From Zonotrichia leucophrys gambelii (taxonomy: Eukaryota > Chordata > Aves > Passeriformes > Passerellidae), in the NCBI RefSeq assembly GCF_028769735.1, contig NC_088172.1, positions 59,241,075 to 59,305,074 on the forward strand: DNA of 64,000 nucleotides. The letters are read 5' to 3'. The stretch's first letter is position 1; the number at the start of each line of letters is the position of its first letter. Shown piece by piece: positions 1 to 64,000 of the stretch. The notes under the pieces are model-generated. The model had not been told where the DNA came from. It did no database searches and was given only the letters and a program-made list of their open reading frames with translations. Both the position numbers and the translations under genes were made by a program.

Positions 1-3000
1 GTGAAATGTTTTTTGGCCCTGTGGCTCCCAGCCTTAGTGTTAAATGCAGAGTATTTGAGATGGGTGAAAAAAAATCCTTCTGCTTTCATTGTTGGCAAGT
101 GGGAGAGAGAGGGTCCAATGTTTGCCCTGAGATGTGTTAGGTTTGATGGATTCTGGTGTTTACTTCAAGCTGAGAGGCAGGATATTTCTTCCCTCTCCAA
201 TACTAAAAGCAGACATGTGAGTACTCTATCAGTGTGTTCTCTCTGAAGCTGCATTTCATCAGTAGTTAAGCTAAGTGTTTACCTTATGTCTGCACTTTTC
301 TATGAGGCTTTGAGACACTTGGACTTTTGCTTCATGCTTAGAAGTATTTATTGTGTGAAATTTCTTTTCTTTTTTTTTGTTTTTCTTTTAGCCACCCCTT
401 CTGTTTAACTCATTTCCTTGATCTAGAGTTTTGCTGCTGCTGCTGCAGGATGTTATCATTTAGCATGTGTCAGCTCAGGCTCTAATGTGCAAGAGCAATG
501 GTGCAGAAAAATCTTCTTTCTTTGCTGAAACAGCTAAGGGGATGGTCCAGAGGTTGTGGTTTGAAACTCAAAATGAGACTTTAACTAATCTGTACCACTG
601 GAAACTGACTGGATTGTTAGTTCCCTCAAACACTTGCTGAGGTGGTTGACACAGGAACAGATCTTATTTTTTTTCTTTATTCTGACTTATGGCTCATATC
701 TAGTGACTTGTAGGCAATTTCCATTACCTAGCTGCATACCTGCACTGTCTCTTTACAGGGGCTTCCCTGCTTCTTCCCCAGCACCTCTGCAGAGGCTGAA
801 ATACAGTGTGGTAGAGGACTCCAGGTAGAATTACTGCTTTCAAAGTAAATCAAACTCATACAAGCCTTCAGTGCTCTGCTGTCTTTCAGATGCATCTTCA
901 TTTAATCATTTTAGATGCTAGACTAGAACATGCAATGCATGTTCAGAGCAAAGAGAGAAAACGTTTGGGGATGGATTGGCAGAATTCTCTAACAGAAGTT
1001 TTCTGCTCTATATACCTTATTTACACCTGCTGAAATGGTTTCATAAAATTATTTATACATCTATAAGCCTTTAGTCATCTCCTTTTTACTGATTATGTCA
1101 CTGCATTTTCCCAGCATCTGAGTCTCACTTTGCACACTTTCTGTCTGCACAGTGAGATTAATTCTGTCTTGGGATCTGCAGAGGAGTGCTTAAATTTATG
1201 ATTCAAATGGATACTGCTCCTGTGGCAGAAATTGTGAAGAGGTTCATGAATTTTTAATTAGAGGGGATTAATTCAATGAATACAATTTCCTAAACTAAGT
1301 TGTGTGGAGCATAGATGGGGCTTAATGTTTAAGTAATTAAAATATGCACATTCCCCCTAGATGTGCCATATCCTGGATAACTAAATTTCCTTTTAGGTGC
1401 TCTTGTCTGCTATGTTTGTGTATTTCAGGAGCAGAACAGCAATGCCTTCAGATAGGCTGTGATACACCTTTTACCTGTTACGTTACATACAGAACAAGTG
1501 AACTGAAGTTGTCATGGAAGAAAAAGTCCCTCATGAATTCAAAACCTGCCATTCCAGTCAGAAAATGGTTTTTCAGCTTTTTTCCCATGTATTTTGTGCT
1601 TTGTACTTCCTTCACAGTTGCGTTTTCAGACTTAGCTCATAAATGGTTGCAAAACTGTTTATAAGATTTTTATGAAGAAAGTAGTATATAAAACCAAAAT
1701 CACAATATTAGAAACCTGCAGCAATTTGAAAAGAAGATGTAAGCAAATGATCACATAAATTCATTCACAAAGTAGGCAGAAAAAGCTACCTGCAAAGGAA
1801 GCTTCTATCTTGGTCCCTAAGGCAAACAACTAAAGGTTTGAAGCGTAAGCTACAAATCCTGCTTGTTAGGCTTACTACTACGTTTTCTTCCAAAAAGAGA
1901 GATTTGTAAAAAGCATTTTTCCAATTTGAACTTCTGCACCAGAGCTCCCAAGGTTACCAGTGTGGCTCTGCAGTTGCTCTCTGTGGCACCCACAGTGTGG
2001 AAGGGTTGGTAATCCCAGGCAATTCCTGGGCAGTGCGACGCCTGAAATTCATCCCTTCTACCAGCTGCTGGATCAGAGCTTCTACCAGGACCTCAGGACC
2101 TTGTCCTGCACCCATCCTCTGGATGATGGTGGCTTTGGACAAAGGAGGCAAAAGGAAAGATATAGGACTCCTATTAGGACTAAGAAATGGGAGAACAGAA
2201 GGTGAGAGAACAAAATTCCTCTGCAACCTGAGAATGTTTTAGGTCAGGTGTAGGTGACTTGATAGAAGAATCCCTACTTTAAATTCAGTGAGCTTATTCT
2301 ACAGGATATTAGCATTACTGATTTTTAAAACTTCCTCCTGGGTTTATTATCAGTATTTGAGATTCTGTGCTGTGCTGACCTTGGACCTGCAGGGGGGCTG
2401 GACAAGCTGGTGCTAAGCCACTGTTCACTTTCCATCTAATGTGTTCCCCAGGGATTGGATACAATTTATGGACATCTCAGTTTCTCCACAATCCTCAGAT
2501 CTTAGCTGCTGGTTTTAATAGTGTATTGGACAAGTTCAATATGCACCAACAGTTTCTGAGTACAGGGTAGGTGTCGTGCCTAGGGCCCCTTAAATCCAGA
2601 AACCTTGCTAGAAATCAGTCACATTTGGGAAACACTGGATTTAATAGCGTAACTTAAGGAATGTGCATTTGATCAGATACTTTGTCAGGTCATTGGGTTT
2701 CTTCAGCACTGTGTAGCGTGTAGGTGATGTGAATTTTCTGGTACATCTCAGACAAGCTTATGGGCACATGTAGAGGGCAGTTATCTGGGGCAGGAAGGCT
2801 GCATGCACAGAAGGTACCTATTGCTCTGATGCCTGCTTTGTCTAGACAAGAGCTCTGGAAATGCAGGCTGGGGATGTCTCTTGCTGTAGCCCCTGTTTCT
2901 ATAAGCCCAGGCTATCCTTGGTTTCATTTTTAAGTTTTGGCTCAGAAGGATGAAAGATGTACTTCAATGAAACTAACCTTTAAAAATATTTTCTGAAAAG

Positions 3001-5585
3001 ATTGTATCGCATGCTAGAGAACATGCCAATAGTACATTTGCTCAACCTTCTAGAATTAGCCTTTGGTTAAAAAGGGCCCTGATCCTGATGGATTAAAGTC
3101 AACACAACCTGTGGATTTTAAAGTGAAGTTTAATGTGAGGTTTAATGGATTTTAACCAAAAAAAATAGAATTGCTCAAGGCTGATGGAAGCTCTGTGATC
3201 TCTGATACAGATCTAAGCCAGAAGTTTAGTTGAGAGTACTATTTCCCCAAGTTTTTTTTTTGTTTCTTGTGTAAATAGCAATAGAAAACATACCATTCTG
3301 CTGGAAAGGCAGGTAGGAATATTAATCATAACAGTGTAGGACTATCAGATATTTTGCATTCCAGCATTGCGAAGTTGTGCTCTGGAGGACAGAGAGGAAA
3401 GTTGTCCTTGCTTCTGCCCTCCACAGTCATCTTGTTCCTATAAAACAAGATCCTGTTCTAAGGGTCCTGTTCTAACAGGGTGAGCTTGACAGCAAATGAG
3501 AAAAAAGTAAGTAAATACAGTCAGGTTTTTTAGAATTTAGTTCCATGGGATGCAGCTGACTGTTCAGCTGAGTAGGAACTTTTCATGTAATTGTAGTCTC
3601 AGGCTTCATGAGCAGCTGCTCAGCAGTTACACAAATTTACACAAAACTATTATGTTAAAAAAAATAAAAACAAAAAACAAAACACTTGAAGCAAAGCTGC
3701 TTTTAAAGACAGCAGATAAATAATCAGAAACTTGCGATCTAAAGGCCTTGTTGGGGACATGGTGGGTTCTCCTGACTCGGCATACTGAAACTGTAACATA
3801 AAACTGATAAAATGTTCCTTTTCTCCTCAGTGCAGCATTTTATGGACAGATGAGGTGCTCATGAATGGCAAGTGTTTGGATAGTGGAGCTCTCTCTCCCT
3901 CCTTGCAAAGAACTAGGTAGGGCTTGGAGAGTGTCTGAGGAAGATTCTCAGCCATGTGCCTGCAGCCTTTTCCAGGTACAAAATTTAGTCAGGTTCCTTT
4001 TGACAGAACTAAGGGAGAAAGAGAGGGATGCCTGGTGCCAAGTAGCTATTTTCATTTCTCTTATCTGTGAACATCTCTGGAATTCCCCTGGCCTTAGTCC
4101 AGCTTCTGCTTGACTAGAGGAGTCCTGTTGGATCTGTCAGTAAGTGAACGTGATCGCCTTTTCATGTCCACTTTCACTCAAGGACTTCATTTCCCTTTTT
4201 GTGCTACACAATCAGCAAAAGCAGATGTGCAGACAGTGCATGGTCAGGCAAAATCCCCCAGCAGGGCAGTGACCTGGTGTCAGCCTTGCACACGAGCAAG
4301 GCCGTGGCCATGGGCCATCCTGTGCCCTCCCTGGGCAGCGCAAGCTGACTCTGTTGTGTGATGGCAGAGCAGGCTCCTTTCTGCTCCAGATCTGCAGACT
4401 TCCTGAGTGGGTTAGTCCAACACCACCTCATGGCAGTCAGTAGTAAGTTCCTGTTTAGCATTAAAAGGCTGCATTTCCAGAAAATTGTGTCTGATTTTCT
4501 TTTTTTTTTTAATTAAATCCCAAGAATGTTTTGTCACCCGTTGTGTAAACAACGGGAATAGGAAGTACAATTTCACAGAGATAAGCGTTTTACATGTAGG
4601 CTGAGGAATGCATGAACAAGAAGTCCTTCAGCACTGAGAAACAAATCCATGTCCTTTTTTTAATTTTTTTGCAGTGTGTGCACCACTGCTTAGCCAGCTG
4701 TGATAAGTAAGTTATGGAATTCACTTTGCAATAACTTCACAAAGGCTAAGGCTGGCTGAGAATAAAGTAGGAATAAGTAGTTTACCCCATGATTTCACAT
4801 GAAGATCAACCAACAAAGTGTAGTTCTCAGTACTGATGACTCTATTATCTTCCTCCATTCTAACTGGAGTTTTCCCACTAATTTCAGCCAGACATGGTAA
4901 TAGTGTGTGCTTTTTAAGCAGCTGGCTTGCAGTCTTCAATTAGATACCACTGGATAGGATAGTGGGGCTCCCTCATCTAACTTGAGGTAGCTGAAACCAG
5001 TCAGGCAAGTTGTTCTGTAGGAGTTTCTGCATCTCCCCATCAACTGCAAAGGGAGCCTGGATAATTGAGTTCTCTGGAGTTCTCATTGGAGTAGATGGTT
5101 GAATCCTAGGTGTTTGTAGAAAAGTGGTTTGAACTCCATACTGTTGACATGTTTCTATGTGAGAAGCTGGTCTTGATGAAAGGTATCTGCATCCTCTCAG
5201 TATTTTTTCCTCAGAGAATTTTCTCCTAATGCCAAATTTTTCCTGAAGGTAATTTCTTGGAAATTGCACTTGAACTTATCTAACAAATTGTGGTGATGAG
5301 CTAGTGAAAATAAAATGCCCCTCTTTCTATTTTGTTTTGAATGACTTCTGTCTGGCAGCTTTACTTTCTGTATTCCGCAGTGATAAGTATGAAATTAGCT
5401 GTTTTAGTGGATTATTTCAGAACTTATCCTGAAAGCAGTTCTTCTTCAAGTAGTTAATATTTCCTGTATGAACTGTTTTGAAATAGTTCGTGATTCTGCT
5501 ACTGTCTTTTTCCTTTTTCTCCCCTTCATATTTCTTCTTTCTGGTGTTTGGATATTTCCTTAAGTTGATATTTGTTGTATTTTAG
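1..5585 (+). other. SASH1: SASH1 upstream intron (3' part)
   Basis: No coding exon is recognised. The SASH1 N-terminal sequence expected just before the first exon (the helical segment rich in Glu, Arg and Tyr) is not found here, so this is intron. It ends with a short pyrimidine stretch and TTTTAG at 5580-5585. An A-rich stretch lies near 3655-3685. The small open frames here show no family resemblance. Confidence 0.8.
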
Positions 5586-58415
<52,830 letters not shown>

Positions 58416-60037
58416 CATGCTCCATAGGGTGACATTGCCTGGTCGAGAATCCACTGCTTCTTCCTGCACCAGTACCACTCTAATCACTTCACATAGCTAA
58501 AGGGATCAAGGAATTGGCTCCCCAGGACAGGCAGATATCTTCTTCAAAAGATATGAAAGTATTTGGCCACTGAAGGAGAAGAGAGGCAACCACCAGGTAA
58601 CATAGATGTGGTACTTCCCTCCCCCCTTATTCCCATCTAAAGTATTCCTATTTCATAAACTGCACAGGGTTGGCCTAAGAATCAGACAGGTTCACAGAAT
58701 TAAGGGACCCTTGCACATTTTCCTCAAGTTTGTGATAGTGATACTGAGGTCTTTTGTACATCTAGGTTCCAGGTACCTGAAATCAGTTCTAAAGACCAGG
58801 TACAAATCAAGGTGCAAATTCCAGTAGAAGCTGTTTGGCAAATGTCTTTTGTTTATTACAGCAGTCTAGAGCTAAACACAAAGCCCTCCCCAATCATCTT
58901 TGCTGTTGCTTGGTGTAGGTCCCAGTTGCTACGAAGCCTTTAGCTAGGCTGAAATTGATGGACTGAAATTAGTTTTCAGTGTGGTCCATCTCTGTCACTT
59001 CAATGCAACTAACCCACGGAGAGTCAGAAAGCTTCTTTTTATTTGTACAGAGCTGAGATAATTTTTATAACTGCTTTCTAGCAATCAGCTTTTTATTTGC
59101 CTTAAAATAAGCTTTGAAGCAGTTACCTAGTGTTCACTTTACCTGTTTTCACATTTTCCAAGCCTTGTTTCAACCTGTCACACTTAAGTTGCATTTAAGG
59201 TGATTTCCAGCTGAAGTAGCTTCTATAAAATGCCTCATCATAACATCTCCTGTATTGTAGAGGTGCTTTTATAAATGCAGGGATATGCTAGGTTTCAGTT
59301 GTCAGGTTAACTCCTTGTTCACTACAGTTTGCATTTACTGTTGTTACTAAACTGTTCCAAGATATACTGCCTTGTATATATGTAACTGCTTTTCATTTTA
59401 ATCATATTCTGTGTACTGTGTTATATTGTCAATCATTATGCGGCAGCTTTGACTTGGTATCCTGACCATATTGATTCCAAACAGTGGGTTTCTGCAAATG
59501 AAAATTCACTTGCATTGAAAAAGCAAATTGTGTCCCATAGAAATCATTAGACCCAGTAATTCCATGGCATGGACAAGAAAATTCCCAGATAGTCTTATGA
59601 ATAACACTGTGATTTTTAGAACACACCACTGCATTAATATTACCTCTCGCTGGAAAAGAGCATTGTTCTGGCAAATGTGATGAACCGTTTCTCATGACAC
59701 AATGATATTTTTCTGCCTCCATGTGAAATGTTCCAGTCGCACATGTGACCAATGACAGATTTTATTTTTCTATATTGGGTACATGTTTTATATACCAAAT
59801 ACAAATGATCATGAATAGCACATAACCAGATTTTTCTTTGGGGTCTAAATGTGGTGTGTCCTTCAGCTTCTTGTAGGGCAAATGCTCTGTGGAAGACAGA
59901 GCAAGCTTAGTCTGGCAGTTAAAGGGAGATAGAATAGAAACCTGCACACAGGCATGTGTGGTTGTTTCCAGTATCTGTTCTGACATCAATTTACTGTATA
60001 AAACCAGACAAGGCACTTCACTGTTTGGTGCTCCAAT

Positions 60038-60060
60038 TATCCCAGTCTCATACTGGGATA
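60038..60060. repeat. Hairpin in the 3' UTR with partial repeat
   Basis: TATCCCAGT at 60038-60046, loop CTCAT, exact complement ACTGGGATA at 60052-60060. The next 17 bases repeat the first arm and loop imperfectly (TCCCAGCTCATACTGAGC), so two alternative stems could form. It lies in the predicted 3' UTR. Confidence 0.7.
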
Positions 60061-60434
60061 TCCCAGCTCATACTGAGCTAATGACTTATGATAAAATGCT
60101 GTCAGATTGATGAATGAAAGATTGTGGTTACTCCATGATTCTTTACTATATCTGGCCCTTCACAGTCATGTTTTAAGTGGATGCATTTTACTACAGATGA
60201 TAACTAATTTGCCTTCTGGTAGAATTGATAGCTGTTAGGTTTACTTCCCACATTTCATACTTCATCAGTGTCTACTCATGCCATCATATGAAGGCAACTA
60301 AGTCACTGATGCAACCTGAAGTTGTTCTCAAGCAAAGCTCTAATATTCTTCTTGGTGTCTGATAAGCAGCATGTTCTCATATGACAGAATCAGGAGAGAC
60401 AGAGCAGACACATGTTTTGACAGCTGGTGAAAAT

Positions 60435-60942
60435 CTGTGCAGCCTTGCCTCAAGTCCCATGTGCAGTTTTGGGCACAAGAGTATAAAAATTACATTACGC
60501 TATTGGGGAGCATCCAAAGGAGAGCCACAAGGACGGTGAAGGGTCTGGAGGGGAAGCTTTGTGAGAAGCAGCTGAGTCTGTTCAGCCTGGAGGAAACTGA
60601 GGGGATACCTCGTTGCACATCCTCATGAGAGGAAGCAGAGGGGCAGGTACTGATCTCTTCACTCTGGTGACCAGGGACAGGACCCAAGGGAATGGCCTGA
60701 AGCTGCATCAGGGGAGGTTTAGGTTGGCTGTCAGGAAAAGGTACTTTATCCAGAGGACGGTTGGGCACTGGAACAGGCTCCCCAGGGAAGTGGTCACTGC
60801 TCCAAGCCTGTCTGAGTTCAAAAGATGTTTGGACAATGCTCTCAGGTACATGGTGTGACTCTTGGGGATGGTGCTGTGCAGGACCAGAAGTTGGACTTGA
60901 TGGGTTCCCTTTTGTAGCTCAGTATATTTTATGATTCTAAAA
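60435..60942 (+). mobile_element. CR1 LINE 3'-end fragment, sense, inside the SASH1 3' UTR
   Basis: About 500 bp. Contains the CR1 landmarks TGCAGTTTTGGGCACAAGAG, GGTGAAGGGTCTGGAGGGGA and CTGTTCAGCCTGGAGGAAAC, then a degenerate CR1 terminus AGTATATTTTATGATTCTAA. Its + strand frames keep remnants of the reverse transcriptase C-terminus: GRFRLAVRK and [10 protein letters not shown] at about 60714-60800, typical of CR1. The upstream remnant is in a different frame, so it is frameshifted and dead. It is 5'-truncated. Confidence 0.92.
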
Positions 60943-62359
60943 GATAAAAGAATTTTTTTAAATTGATTTTTTAATAATTTTTTTCTCTTGTTCTTCTCTG
61001 AGTCTTACATGGTGACTATCAGTAAGCAGGAGATGGAAAGAGTATTGAGACTTCCTGGGATTGCTAGCAGAGACCAGAACAGAGTAGAAGTTAGTGGACA
61101 GCAGTTATATTACAGCGAGGGAAAAGTCCATGCTGACTATAGCAATAAAAAAAGGAAACAAATTTCCTTGTGTTGCAGGGAAGACAAGTCATATAATAAA
61201 GCTCTCCCATATTAATCACTCCCCCCTCTCTTAATAACAGAAGGAGAATTATGGGAATAAGCTGAAACTGTTTGCCAAACTCTCTTTGTAAATCCATTCT
61301 TTTTTAATGATTATGTGACCCAAGGAAACCAAATCACACCCATCAGGACTGGAGTGAGTAGTTTGAGATTTATGAGTTTTAATATTTGTTTTGTTTTCTT
61401 TTATAGACTGTGCTTTGTAGTCTTACTTGAATTACAATTTTAGTTTATATTCTAATCAAAAAAAAGCCTTAAGCTTCTCAGTGTTTGAGCTTCCCTGCTG
61501 TGGTTTCAGTGACCTGTGGCATTCCCCAAGCAGCTGAGGTGGTGCATTGTGAGAGCCATAACCTCTTGCATCTTCTTGCAACCTTCAGTGCTCTAAGCAA
61601 AAGTTCACTCATTAACTCTTGGAAAGCACAGAAGAAACCTGCTGCTGGAATCTTAATCTGCTCTACTCAGGCTCACCATGTTAAGTATCTATCCATTGTA
61701 TATTAGTAACCCAAACAGCTATTTAACAATAGAAGCAGCAAGCCCAAAATATTACCAAATGCCATCATAATCATACGCTTTGATCAATAACCTGCTGTTG
61801 CTACCCAGGTGGCAATTCCCAGTGCTCTTCTATGAGCCTGGCTGTGGATGCAGACTGGGAGCACGATCAGAAGCATTAAACATTGCATTATGCAAACAGG
61901 CCATCATGTCTAAGAGCAGCAATAGTGGTCGATTCACCAAGTCACAGCTGTGCAGTTGTACTGTATTATTTTTAGAATAAATAATACTTTCAGTCCAAGA
62001 TACTTTTAGCATTAATTGACACCCTTTGGGGAATCAAAACTGTTAAGCAAGTTATGTAACAACTAACAAAGTTGCACTTTCTGTATATGAAATCAATATT
62101 TAAATAACTTATTTTTCTCCATTTGCTGTTCTTAAATGATGTAAGTAGCTGTAATATACCAGTACTCAATACGTCCTGCAGTTTGCTTCAACCCAAGAAA
62201 GCTGTGTATTGTAAAGAAAAAAAAAACAAAAACAAAATATGAATGTGTAAAGATTATTGTGCTGTTTCATTTAGCAAAAAAAATGGTTGACAAAAGGATT
62301 TTCCTGTGTATCAAAACTTGTCTATAATTATATGTCATACTGTTCATAGATAAAAAGTA

Positions 62360-62365
62360 AATAAA
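62360..62365 (+). terminator. SASH1: Distal SASH1 polyadenylation signal
   Basis: AATAAA within GTAAATAAATTTCC, followed 15-70 bp later by a CT/T/GT-rich stretch (62377-62437) fitting a downstream U/GU-rich element. Cleavage would be expected around 62378-62395. It is the last canonical signal before sequence character changes. AATAAA at 61976-61981 is the main alternative. Confidence 0.7.
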
Positions 62366-62380
62366 TTTCCATGGTCTCTC

Positions 62381-62437
62381 TCTTTTTTTTTGTTTTGGTT
62401 TTTCTTTTTTTTCTTTTTTTTTTTTTTTTTTATTTTT
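62381..62437. repeat. T-rich low-complexity tract
   Basis: Nearly pure T with scattered C and G; the longest run is about 18 T at 62414-62431. It may be part of the polyadenylation downstream element or a simple repeat that grew beside it. Confidence 0.8.
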
Positions 62438-63264
62438 GCTAACAGATCCTCTATTTAATGCTTATGCAGTGATGTCCAGTGATGTAATTTTTTTTCTTAT
62501 TTCTTTGGCCCTCAACCTGTAGCATACCAAGCCTCTAGTTCCTCTCCTTGTTAACCACTCTCAACACATTTACAGGAGGAGGAAAAGGTTTTAAAAATTT
62601 AAAATATTAAAAGCCCAGGTAATTCAGGACTAGAAGCAGCTGTTAAATTATATGATGTGAATTAGCACAGTCCAAACTTTGTCTGTTATATCCTGTGAAT
62701 GTCCAGCTGCTGGGCTCAGTGAGATATGTATGAGAAGCCTCCCAGGTCTCCCTTTGAGAGCTTTACCACTTTGCAGTGGAATAATTAATAACTGGTGAAC
62801 CCAGAGGAAGGGCCCATGAATACAATGCTGTGGAACTGTAGTTACAGCTCTTGCCTGCAAGAAATTATTTCAAACCTGGTTTGCAAATGCAGCTCTGCTT
62901 TGTTTGGCTGGTGAGGTGCTGGAACTCCTGAGCAACCAGGTAATAGCTCCAGTCTGGAATACGATGCCAGTGCCCAGGGTTGGGGGCAGAGGAGCCTTGG
63001 GACATAACTCTTGGCATTTCCTTCCAGCTCACTTGAGTAACTCCTTGCTGACTATTTTCCATTTGTTAAATTTGCTGTGTAATTAATGGATATGCCTAGC
63101 TGCCTAACAGCGTGCGGCCAGCTCCTCATGGCAACGGCTTGAAGTTAATCCTTTGTGGATTTAGCCCCAAGGAACGAGGGGAACTGTGTCTGCGCGAGTT
63201 GCCGTTAACCGGAAGCTGAACTCAGGAAAGACACAAAGCGGAAAACAGAACAATCTTTTGGGCT
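62438..63264. other. Intergenic sequence downstream of SASH1
   Basis: No coding exon, CR1 or other feature recognised between the SASH1 3' end and the CpG-rich block. Confidence 0.7.
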
Positions 63265-63420
63265 GGATCCAGACAGCTGAATCCTCGTCCCCCCCGGGGA
63301 GCACTCCCCGCGGAGCTGCGGGACGTGGCGAGCGGCCGGCGGCCAAGAGGAGGAGTGAGGGCATCGCGCGGCCCTGAGGGCGCTCGGGCGGCGGAGGGCG
63401 CCGCGCCGCCGGGACCCGCT
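63265..63420. promoter_or_regulatory. CpG-rich block about 0.9 kb downstream of SASH1
   Basis: About 23 CpG in roughly 150 bp by eye count, with GCGCGG, GGGCGGCGG and CGCCGCGCCGCCGG runs. It has the look of an unmethylated promoter CpG island. Direction and product are unknown. In human the next gene after SASH1 in the same orientation is UST, but considerably further away, so an unannotated or noncoding transcript, or a distal enhancer-type island, is equally possible. The GC-rich open frames here on both strands resemble no family. Confidence 0.45.
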
Positions 63421-63940
63421 GTTTCCAAGGGTCTCTCAAGTAACAAAACAGAAATAAAAACAAAACAAACGCTGCACAACATGAAAAGCCATGACGCTTG
63501 CCATTTCTGCAGCTGGAGGGAGTATTGCTTCCCTGCCAAGATTGCTGTGGTCCAGGATTGCGTTGGGAGAAGCTGAAACACAAAGCCCCCATCTATTGCT
63601 CTCAGCGTTTTGCTGCTGTGTTTGATCCAAATGTGTGCTAACCACAGTAGCTGCTGCCAAAACCAAACACCGCCACCCCCCAACACATACATACCGATCC
63701 TGATTCTAAAAGTTCACTTTCCACATGTGTTTGCACCAGAAAATGAGATGTGGGAGAAACGTGCTAAAAATTCTTGCTGCTAATACTTAGAAAAAGAAAC
63801 CTTATGCCTGAGCAGAGGGTTCATGTGTAAGCCCCCAGAGACTTAAAAGCTATGAATGTAATGTCACATGTACCACCAGAGCTACCTCAGGAGTCCACTA
63901 AAGGATGATCCTTTAACTTTCCGGAAGCAGTACAAAACAA
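63421..63940. other. Intergenic sequence, nothing recognised
   Basis: Unremarkable sequence between the CpG-rich block and the CR1 fragment at the window edge. No exon, repeat or RNA gene was recognised. Confidence 0.65.
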
Positions 63941-64000
63941 ATGGTGTGACTCTTGGGGATGGCGCTGTGCAGGGATGGGAGTCTGACTCAATGATCGTTG
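63941..64000 (+). mobile_element. CR1 LINE 3'-end fragment cut by the window edge
   Basis: From 63941 the sequence ATGGTGTGACTCTTGGGGAT, then GGCGCTGTGCAGGGA, is almost the same as the 60850-60883 part of the UTR CR1 copy, followed by GACTCAATGATCG, the usual CR1 lead-in to its terminus. It begins abruptly (5' truncation) and runs off the window, so it is a very short copy of the same or a close CR1 subfamily. Confidence 0.8.

Larger units (their letters stand above)
58416..62390 (+). other. SASH1: SASH1 3' UTR (about 4 kb)
   Basis: Noncoding sequence from the stop to the most distal good polyadenylation signal. It includes AATAAA copies at 61144-61149, 61195-61200, 61976-61981 and 62360-62365, a hairpin at 60038-60060 and a sense CR1 fragment at 60435-60942. 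The length agrees with the long SASH1 3' UTR known in mammals. Shorter forms ending at inner signals are possible. No ORF of note is present apart from CR1 remnants. Confidence 0.75.

Noticed and set aside
63222..63692. 156- and 143-codon open frames on the minus strand over the downstream CpG block
   Set aside because: Overlapping frames in CpG-rich DNA with Ala/Gly/Pro/Arg runs. No family resemblance, and more than one frame is open at once, as expected from few stop codons in GC-rich sequence.

Overview
The window is a stretch of vertebrate nuclear DNA, most likely from a bird. It has roughly 40% GC with GT-AG introns. Two copies and one edge fragment of the CR1 LINE, the typical sauropsid retrotransposon, carry the usual CR1 3' end. 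Crocodilian or turtle origin cannot be excluded from sequence alone.

One gene on the + strand fills almost everything: SASH1 (SAM and SH3 domain containing 1), a cytoplasmic and nuclear signalling scaffold. Eighteen coding exons between 5586 and 58415 join in a consistent reading frame into 3453 nt, that is 1150 residues plus a TAA stop. The first roughly 80-100 residues (probably two exons) lie upstream of the window. Residue numbers below count from the first codon in the window. In order the protein shows: an N-terminal basic and helical region (exons 5586-21540), a basic helix (35585-35717), an acidic Ser-rich segment and SLY-type central region (39769-49931), an SH3 domain (end of 49762-49931 plus 51031-51240), a very basic KR-rich patch, a first SAM domain (51240/51942-52092), a long Pro/Ser-rich linker with an SH3-ligand-like motif (54611-56672), and a C-terminal SAM domain (58155-58415).

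Layout: 1-5585 is the upstream intron. 5586-21540 holds six small exons. 21541-35584 is a 14 kb intron with a CpG-island-like block at 31685-31925. 35585-52092 holds the central exons. 52093-58415 holds the terminal exons. 58416 to about 62390 is a long 3' UTR that has absorbed a CR1 copy. From about 62400 to the end is intergenic sequence with a second CpG-rich block (63265-63420) and a CR1 fragment cut by the window edge.

The most interesting observation is that the exon starting at 39769 stays open for 489 nt (163 codons) past its canonical GTAAGT donor. This extension has coding-like third-position composition and ends at a second good donor (GTGAGT at 40605) in exactly the same phase. 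It looks like an alternative 5' splice site encoding an extra 163-residue module inside SASH1.
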